Shown here: in pieces, positions 59,101-64,000 of the stretch
Numbering within the stretch: the stretch's first letter is position 1
How the letters are laid out: every line of letters begins with the position of its first letter
Source: Bugula neritina
Taxonomy: Eukaryota > Bryozoa > Gymnolaemata > Cheilostomatida > Bugulidae
NCBI GenBank assembly: GCA_964035545.1
Contig: OZ037767.1
Location: 20,934,628 to 20,998,627 of the forward strand
DNA length: 64,000 nucleotides
Direction: 5' to 3'
Program-made: the position numbers and the translations under genes
The notes under the pieces: generated by a model
What the model was told of the DNA's origin: nothing
The model's database searches: none
What the model saw: the letters and a program-made list of their open reading frames with translations, nothing else

Positions 59101-62100
59101 CTCCCCTTTCTGCTCAGTACCAATTGTTATGGCTGCTGTCTGTTAATGATTTCTTAGAATAACCTATTCATAATTATGATTTGCATGAAGTGATCCTCTT
59201 TGATCTTAGGATAACCTCCTACTAACCACTATCTCTCTCTTATGCTGGCACTTTGCTATCACTGTGTATCTGTATATCTCTTAATAACTGGGATAGATCT
59301 GTTGAATTATAAAGTATCTAAAAATAATTGAACTTTTAACTATGGAAGGATTTTTTTGTAAATCTAATTAAATTTCATGTTTGAATTGAAACAACTTTTC
59401 CTCACAATCAATGTTTTACTTATAAATTCCAAAAGACAAAAAGCTGATAGATCATTTATGCAATTACAAACTAAAAAACTGGAATTTACTGTCACATATA
59501 ATGATTTAGTTCCAGAACAGATAAAGGCCCCCTGTGCTGGATTTGTGTTGGCCCTAGGGGGTTCAAGTCCCTTCTATCCCAGCATATAACATTGTATGTG
59601 AATCATTGCAGCAATGGACAGCTCTGAGAGCTCTTATCTGGTGAACAATGACAAACCCTCTTCATCATACAAACGATACAATTCAGACGGCACTGCTGCC
59701 GATGCCGTGGAGCTGGCAATAGATGAGTTTGATGAGGTAAGAATATCCTAAAATTCTTACCTTCCAAGAATGCACATGTTAAGTCACTTGCAGTGTTTCC
59801 TTGAAGACACTTGATATTTTCACTCTCACCGTGTTAGATATTATTTTGGTCTCGTGACGTTATATTGTCTTGTTCGTGCTGCTGCAGTACCAAGTTTACA
59901 CCGTGTTTGTGAATGTTTTCATAACTTGTATTTTAAACTGTAGGGAGGAAAAAATAGGGTAAGACTATGTTTCAGTATTTGCTGTACAGGCATATTTAAT
60001 CTGCTTTATTCATGGCATTTGGAGTCAATGTCTGCTTTTCCTATTAGAGGGTTGAGGGTTTAACCTTCACTGCAGTGTGCAGCTATGTTGCCTACATATA
60101 TTAGTCTAGACTGGGACAAAACAGGGCAATAATAACGTAATATCTTCAGTTACTAACGCTCGTTGAGTTGGTAGCGAGTTGGTAGCGAGTTGGTAGCGAG
60201 TAGGTAGCGAGTTGGTAGCGAGTTGGTAGCGAGTTGGTAGCGAGTTGGTAGCGAGTTGGTAGCCTGGCGCACCAAATCTCAAAGTTCTTCAGCCACCAGC
60301 ACTTACTTATGCAATTAGAAAAATTTGGGTTTTTCTGATTTCACTTCAAATAATGATATTCACATCAAAGAAATAGTTTGTTAGAGGTGCCATTTAAATG
60401 CTTTATGTAAGATTAAGTAATAAGGTATTGGCACATTTTGTCTTCCATAAGTAGTGGAGTATAATGTGTACTGCTGTCTGAGAATTATTTGGTTAGCATC
60501 AGCTACCCTCTAGTTTTCTAATGATGAGTAAGCTGGTTGGTCAAAGGCCTTTATTGGTGTAAAGGATACTGGTAACTGTAAACTAAGTGTTCTAAAAGAA
60601 ACAGCACCACGTGTAGAGTCTAGTTAACTTTTCTTCCTTAATCAACTTTAATATGCAGTTAGTTGTGATCTAAATACTATGGGAGTAAGTGAGTGAGTGA
60701 GTGAGTGAGTGAGTGAGTGAGTGAGTGAGTGAGTGAGTGAGTGAGTGAGTGAGTGAGTGAGTGAGTGAGTGGGTGGGTGGGTGGGTGGGTGGGTGGGTGG
60801 GTGGGTGGGTGAGTGAGTGAGTGAGAGGGTGGGTGGGTGAGTGAGTGAGTGAGTGAGTGAGTGAGTGAGTGAGTGAGAGAGTGAGTGAGTGAGTGAGTGA
60901 GTGAGTGAGTGAGTGAGCGAGCGAGCGAGAGAGTGAGTGAGTGAGCGAGCGAGCGAGAGAGTGAGTGAGTGAGTGAGTGAGTGAGTGAGTGAGTGAGTGA
61001 GTGAGTGAGTGAGTGAGTGAGTGAGTGAGTGAGTGAGTGAGTGAGTGAGTGAGTGAGTGAGTGAGTGAGTGAGTGAGTGAGTGAGTGAGTGAGTGAGAGA
61101 GTGAGTGAGAGAGGGAGGGAGTGAGTAGAAGATATGAGCGACACTGTAACACTTCTTTAAATTATATTTTATCAGATTAGAAATGAATCTGAATTAGTTT
61201 CCAGACTGGTTCAATATTACATTTTGTGGTTCTCAATGTCACTGCTAAGTATCTTGTGGGAAGAACTTTAAAACAACCTTTTTTTTCTTCAAGTCAACTT
61301 GAATGTGGCACCCCACTGCATTATATTGAAATAAATATAAATCAATGCTTAAGCATACTTTTACCAAATATTATACTAACCAGTTTGTGGGCTAATATAT
61401 ACTCATTACTCTAATCTGCCTCTTAGACTCTACTACGCTGCCATGTGTGTCTTAACTCTATTCATGTATCAGTCTTTTACACTAGCTGTTGATGCTAAAC
61501 TCTCACCTGTCTGACAAAGTATAAGTGTGCTAACTATTCTACATGTTTACCTGTATGCTTTATAGTTTATACTATAATATACCTTGACACTGTATACCTG
61601 TACACTGTGTACCTGTACACACCTTGTACATGTTGTCAAGCTGTAACATACCTCATACTATTTATACTGACAACACCATCTGTGATGATGTTATACAATG
61701 CTCCCTCCATATCTCACTAAGCACCCCAATTTGTGACATAGTGAAATACCAGAGTTAACTCATGGATCTGTTAAATTCGGCCATTTTGTCCTTATACATA
61801 AGCCACAAAACAGGGTTCCAGCCCGTCAATAGAGTTTTGCGAAAAATGGATCCGTGAGATATTGAGGGAGCACTGTATTTCCTATTCTATTTGTATATTT
61901 ACTTAAATGTCTGGGTCTTAATTTTCTACTGCTGGGATTGGGAGTTGTCTCTCCTTGGGGTTGTTTATCTGGTGTTTATTTTCCTACTTGGTCCTAAAAG
62001 CTAAGAGTTGTATTTTGCATACACGGCCTGAACCAGCTGTTATCAAATCTGCTGTACTGTGTTTGTGATTTTTGTTGAACTACTTTCTCTATTGGTGTTA

Positions 62101-63577
62101 TTTTCATGGTTACATAGTGCTACATATACTGAATGTGATGCCAACTTTAGAATGATACCCCAGACAGAAATACGCTGACATTCAGGGACGGGGAAAGAAT
62201 CATAGACTACGTTCTCGCCTACTCTGAGTCATCCGAAGCTGACCAGAATGCTAAGCGAGACTCCTTCCACAAGGCGCTGAAGGAAGAAGGTTTACAGCTG
62301 GAGATAGAAGACAAGATGGTAAATATTCCCTTCAGTCTCTTCACAACTACTATTCAGATTTTAACTCTGTGGGCATATAGGGAAGAGTTGTTTCCCCTTT
62401 TATCTTAAGTTGGCATTAATACCTCATCACATGTGGTAAGATTTTAGCAAGGATGTGGACACAAACTGGTAACATTAGGGTAGAATAGGGGAATAAACAC
62501 TTTTGTACGGATGGATACATTAATTCAATTACGACTAAATTGCGTGGTGAAGCAATATTCACTAGGTTTAAGTAGTTGAGTTATTTCTTCCCCTCACTAC
62601 AGCTAATTTTGTCCAGCAAAAGTTTTGCTCACCTTGTGTGAAGTATGTTTGAGTTTGTAGGTATTTTATTGAACTATTACTTGTGGTGCTAGAATTATAA
62701 TTATTTGGCAAATACCAGGAATGTCCAAAGAGTGATTAATTCCTAGCGTTTAGGAGTTATATTCCCTCAGCCATTATATGATTTTCCCCTCCCCCATGTG
62801 TATTCTAATACCTTAAGTTACAGCCTCTCTTAGTTTTATATGGGCTTGAATTGCACATTTTTGTGATATTTTCTTAACATTGTTAATTATCTACTCTTTG
62901 CTCAGTTCTTGACTATTTAATGTCTATGATATGAATTGTACTTTTTTTTACTCTTTTTCATTTGTATAAATCCATGTGTTAATTCCATAATTAATTTAAA
63001 CAGCTATTTATATTTTTATTTAAACTCAGTTTTTAACCAGAATATTGTATTCTATTGCTTTATATTATATTATATTGTATTTTGTTATACTGGAATATAT
63101 TTTACTATATTAGGTACATTATGTGTATTGTAATGTATTATATTGTATATTTTACTGTATTATATTGCATTATACTGTATATTATTATATTATATTGCAT
63201 TATGCTGTATATTATTATATTATATTGTATTATACTGTATATTTTTATATTATATTGTATTATACTGTATATTATTATATTATATTGCATTATGCTGTAT
63301 ATTATTATATTATATTGCATTATACTGTATATTATTATATTATATTGTATTATACTGTATATTTTTATATTATATTGTATTATACTGTATATTATTATAT
63401 TATATTGCATTATACTGTATATTTTTATATTATATTGTATTATACTGTATATTATTATTATATTATATTGTATTTTAGTATTCTCAAGATCTCCAGACGT
63501 ATTTCTGTAAAGTTCATATGCCCTGGAAGATGTGTTTGGAGTATGCAGAGCTGTTCAAGATCAAAATGCCTATACAG
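41190..63577 (+). CDS. Anoctamin (TMEM16) family protein, N-terminal part; gene runs off the right end
   Basis: TMEM16 proteins are ten-helix membrane calcium-activated chloride channels or lipid scramblases. Only the cytoplasmic N-terminal region is in the window. Alternative first exons 41190-41211 (MAAPPAL) and 43537-43867 (MDEYLKKYEK, 110 aa) both end in phase 1 and both fit the next exon. Common exons: 53122-53247, 56396-56416, 57023-57037, 58543-58608, 59612-59736, 59944-59958, 62151-62318 and 63479-63577, then a donor at 63578. The family signature is in the last two exons: LTFRDGERIIDYVLAYSE and then FCKVHMPWKMCLEYAELF, the anoctamin dimerisation domain. Everything before is Ser/Pro/acidic-rich and low in conservation, as is usual upstream of this domain. 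Residue count to the window end is 322 from the longer start. Which anoctamin paralogue cannot be decided without the transmembrane part. Confidence 0.92.
41212..43536. other. Anoctamin intron and upstream region of the second first exon
   Basis: AT-rich; a G-run at 42098-42107. No in-frame acceptor joins exon 41190-41211 to the 43537 open frame, which supports separate promoters. A patch at about 43090-43160 is less AT-rich. No other gene seen. Confidence 0.4.
43537..43867 (+). CDS. Alternative first coding exon of the anoctamin gene
   Basis: An open frame from ATG at 43537 runs 331 nt to a consensus donor (ATATG|gtgagt). It encodes 110 mostly polar residues starting MDEYLKKYEKATGSKPRPQP, with a Ser/Asp-rich middle. 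It ends in phase 1, matching exon 53122 (junction Y|G|FEG). If not spliced, the frame would end 35 nt later. Listed separately because it could instead be a 121-aa single-exon gene; the strong donor and matching phase favour the exon reading. Confidence 0.7.
45535..45800. other. Relatively CpG-rich patch inside the anoctamin intron
   Basis: Contains clustered CpG words (gtcgcgtagtagcg, gcgccgcccttgctacgc, ctcgcgcaca) in otherwise CpG-poor sequence, and a loose inverted repeat: tgattacttctgcag..gtagtagcg against cgctatagttgatctggtagtaatca. Could be a regulatory element or an old transposon. Confidence 0.35.
46077..46200. repeat. Long imperfect inverted repeat (hairpin), arms about 55-60 bp
   Basis: The left arm from ttcactggttccagattctc to gctcaaaact (46077-46129) pairs with the right arm from agttttggac to ttggaaccggtgaa (46141-46200), with a short insertion (tagtac type) in the right arm. 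The loop is about 11 nt. This could be a foldback element or a hairpin precursor RNA. Confidence 0.85.
46246..46290. repeat. 19-bp direct repeat
   Basis: gactgctcacaatgacaat occurs twice in tandem with a partial third copy. Confidence 0.85.
48496..48632 (+). repeat. 137-bp direct repeat, copy A
   Basis: From agcttgctgttattggttg to ggatgctctcagc. As far as I can compare by eye it is identical to 50850-50986, 2.35 kb away in the same orientation, both inside the transposon. Confidence 0.9.
48838..49095. repeat. Tandem duplication, about 125 bp unit
   Basis: Two diverged copies share ctgctggtaataa, gttggctata, ataaaaatatt and acaacaaaagcaagt, starting near 48838 and 48968, inside the transposon. 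Confidence 0.8.
49745..50594 (-). pseudogene. Broken THAP zinc-finger domain gene inside the transposon
   Basis: Two minus-strand exons. The first (50594-50451) reads MDTSEHTYHAV.., then QCFAYNCFNYSN, the start of a C2CH THAP finger. A one-base frame change near SSR follows, then KERNTSFHRL and a donor AG|gttagt. The second starts at 49921 after tttag and restores R-FSNKMKIKDFSM, then CKEWWQV, an in-frame TAA, and LCSEHFYPQHID with RLHEGAVS. The C-x-x-x-x-C, the FHR, the tryptophans, the C-x-x-H and the AVP-like end of the THAP fold are all in order. The frame change and the stop make it non-functional as it stands. A possible further upstream start, MSWFVTL (50633-50611), has its own donor. 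The rest of the transposase is not recognisable downstream. Confidence 0.75.
50850..50986 (+). repeat. 137-bp direct repeat, copy B
   Basis: Same sequence as 48496-48632. It begins directly after the short open frame MAALWTRGYIIKLPDVL (from ATG at about 50778) and lies 160 bp inside the right end of the transposon. Confidence 0.9.
51155..53121. other. Anoctamin intron, right of the transposon: no gene seen
   Basis: Unremarkable AT-rich intron up to the acceptor at 53121. Short open frames at 51592-51795 and 51996-52187 have no family motif or splice support. Confidence 0.45.
53248..56395. other. Anoctamin intron: no gene seen
   Basis: Includes a 21-bp direct repeat (gtgatgacagagttgacag) near 54117-54160. 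Several open frames of 60-96 codons lack conserved features. Nothing else supported. Confidence 0.45.
56396..56416 (+). other. 21-nt anoctamin micro-exon
   Basis: ctttgactctgtgtag precedes seven codons' worth of exon (PAPSYRA, with codons split 1/2 at both ends) and a strong donor GCTG|gtaagt follows. Phase 1 on both sides, so inclusion or skipping keeps the frame. Confidence 0.7.
57023..57037 (+). other. 15-nt anoctamin micro-exon (DETDE)
   Basis: The acceptor ctgttctttag and the donor GAAG|gtatgt bracket 15 nt that read on in frame as D-E-T-D-E, phase 1 on both sides. Acidic, like its neighbours. Support is from splice signals and phase only. Confidence 0.6.
57038..58542. other. Anoctamin intron: no gene seen
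   Basis: Includes a G-tract at 58048-58057. Open frame 57991-58215 has no recognisable content. Confidence 0.4.
59944..59958 (+). other. 15-nt anoctamin micro-exon (GGKNR)
   Basis: ttttaaactgtag precedes five complete codons (GGKNR) and AGG|gtaaga follows. Phase 0 on both sides. It sits between exon 59612-59736 and exon 62151-62318. Confidence 0.6.
60165..60263. repeat. 11-bp minisatellite (gagttggtagc)
   Basis: Nine nearly perfect tandem copies, one with a t-to-a change (gagtaggtagc), in an anoctamin intron. Confidence 0.95.
60679..61125. repeat. (GTGA)n satellite with GGGT, GCGA and GAGA blocks
   Basis: About 445 bp of gtga tetranucleotides. A block of (gtgg)n at 60768-60810 and 60826-60838 is G-rich, and two matching gcgagcgagcgagagag blocks occur near 60915 and 60943, suggesting an internal duplication. 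Long open frames reading SLTHSLTH on the minus strand are artefacts. Confidence 0.97.
61126..61690. other. Anoctamin intron: no gene seen
   Basis: Short repeats of acctgtacac near 61590-61625. Nothing else supported. Confidence 0.4.
61694..61877. mobile_element. Short non-autonomous DNA element (MITE), TA target duplication
   Basis: 180-bp element 61696-61875. The left end caatgctccctccatatctc and the inverted right end cagtgctccctcaatatctc (then ac) match over about 22 bp with two differences. It is flanked by TA on each side (61694-61695 and 61876-61877), as for Tc1/mariner-type elements. No coding capacity. Confidence 0.8.
62319..63050. other. Anoctamin intron: no gene seen
   Basis: AT-rich, becoming T-rich after 62930 and leading into the repeat array before exon 63479. 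Confidence 0.45.
63055..63470. repeat. 30-bp AT-rich minisatellite up to the anoctamin exon 63479 acceptor
   Basis: About eleven copies of tatattattatattatattg plus ten bases (tattatactg, with c/t variants), with a less regular start. The array ends about 8 nt before the 3' splice site and replaces the usual polypyrimidine tract. Open frames of 85-150 codons here are artefacts. Confidence 0.93.
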
Positions 63578-63690
63578 GTAAGTCTAGTTACTTTTTATAC
63601 AGGTAAGTCTAGTTACTTTCTATACAGGTAAGATTGTTACTCTCTATACAGGTAAGTCTAGTTACTTTCTATACAGGTAAGTCCCTCTAA
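63571..63690 (+). repeat. 25-bp repeat carrying five copies of the anoctamin 5' splice site
   Basis: The exon end and donor TATACAG|GTAAGTCTAG recur with GT at 63578, 63603, 63628, 63652 and 63677. Each unit copies the last bases of the exon as well as the donor. Because 25 is not a multiple of three, most shifts would change the frame. Confidence 0.92.
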
Positions 63691-63786
63691 TCAGAACATG
63701 TACTGCACTGTGTTTGTTGGGCCCCCTTGTTAAATTTATATGTACAATGTTGGTATTCTAACAGTGTCTAATTTCTGTATACTAAA

Positions 63787-63945
63787 CTTAGTGTGTTTAT
63801 TGGCTGGTTTACTATCAACAGTGTGCTCATTGGCTGGTTTACTATCAACAGTGTGCTCATTGGCTGGTTTACTATCAGCAGTGTGCTCATTGGCTGCTTT
63901 ACTATCAGCAGTGTGCTCATTGGCTGGTTTACTATCAGCAGCTAT
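63787..63945. repeat. 30-bp minisatellite
   Basis: Five copies of gtgtgctcattggctggttt plus actatcaaca, with a/g variants, in the anoctamin intron at the right end of the window. Confidence 0.93.
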
Positions 63946-64000
63946 TACCTTTACCTACTGCTGCCGCTACTTCAACAATTTATTTGTAGAAAAATGATGT

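Noticed and set aside
59520-59585. tRNA-like 3' half with B box (ggggttcaagtccc) in the anoctamin intron
   Set aside because: No matching acceptor 5' half, D arm or anticodon stem could be paired upstream; at most a tRNA or SINE remnant.
60670-61152. Minus-strand 155-160 codon frames (SLTHSLTHS)
   Set aside because: Translations of the (GTGA)n satellite; no conserved content.
63055-63581. Frames of 85-152 codons on both strands
   Set aside because: Translations of the 30-bp AT-rich array; only the last part, from 63479, is real coding sequence, in the anoctamin exon.

Overview
This is invertebrate animal nuclear DNA. It is visibly AT-rich, has spliceosomal genes with canonical GT..AG introns, carries a pol III tRNA-Ala cluster, and is full of micro- and minisatellites. 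The protein repertoire (CMTR1, anoctamin, BTB-ankyrin, Myb/SANT-like) is metazoan. I cannot place the phylum from sequence alone; a non-vertebrate, perhaps spiralian, animal is a guess. Gene models were built by hand: exon phases were checked at each junction and every complete model sums to an exact multiple of three.

Layout. (1) 1-2.1 kb: minisatellites and a perfect 46-bp palindrome. (2) 2.1-4.8 kb, plus strand: a six-exon gene of unrecognised family (286 aa) with a hydrophobic C-terminal tail. (3) 29.07-5.94 kb, minus strand: a complete 15-exon cap-specific mRNA 2'-O-methyltransferase 1 (CMTR1, 934 aa). One of its introns (21.05-8.37 kb) contains a separate plus-strand gene encoding a BTB domain plus nine ankyrin repeats (496 aa). 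Another intron (24.80-21.43 kb) contains four near-identical tRNA-Ala(TGC) genes in 0.8-0.9 kb tandem units. (4) 29-35.4 kb: gene-poor, AT-rich, with long GT-rich and TA microsatellites. (5) 39.89-35.41 kb, minus strand: a seven-exon gene for a Myb/SANT-like DNA-binding protein with two related SAM-like modules (370 aa). (6) 41.2 kb to beyond the right end, plus strand: the 5' part of an anoctamin (TMEM16) gene with two alternative first exons and several micro-exons. Its large intron holds a 4.09-kb DNA transposon with a perfect 8-bp target duplication and a broken THAP-domain gene on the opposite strand.

The most unusual property is in the introns. In at least ten of them a tandem array lies against, or close to, an exon boundary, and in four cases the repeat unit itself contains the splice site: ten copies of a 5' splice site in the BTB-ankyrin gene, five in the anoctamin gene, three in CMTR1, and five copies of a 3' splice site in the Myb-like gene. 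Minisatellite growth here seems to start at, or to copy, splice sites. In the BTB-ankyrin case the unit is 36 bp, in frame, and encodes part of the ankyrin consensus.

The genes do not form a pathway. CMTR1 acts on nascent mRNA caps, the anoctamin is a membrane protein, the Myb-like protein is a probable DNA binder, and the BTB-ankyrin protein is probably a scaffold or ubiquitin-ligase adaptor.
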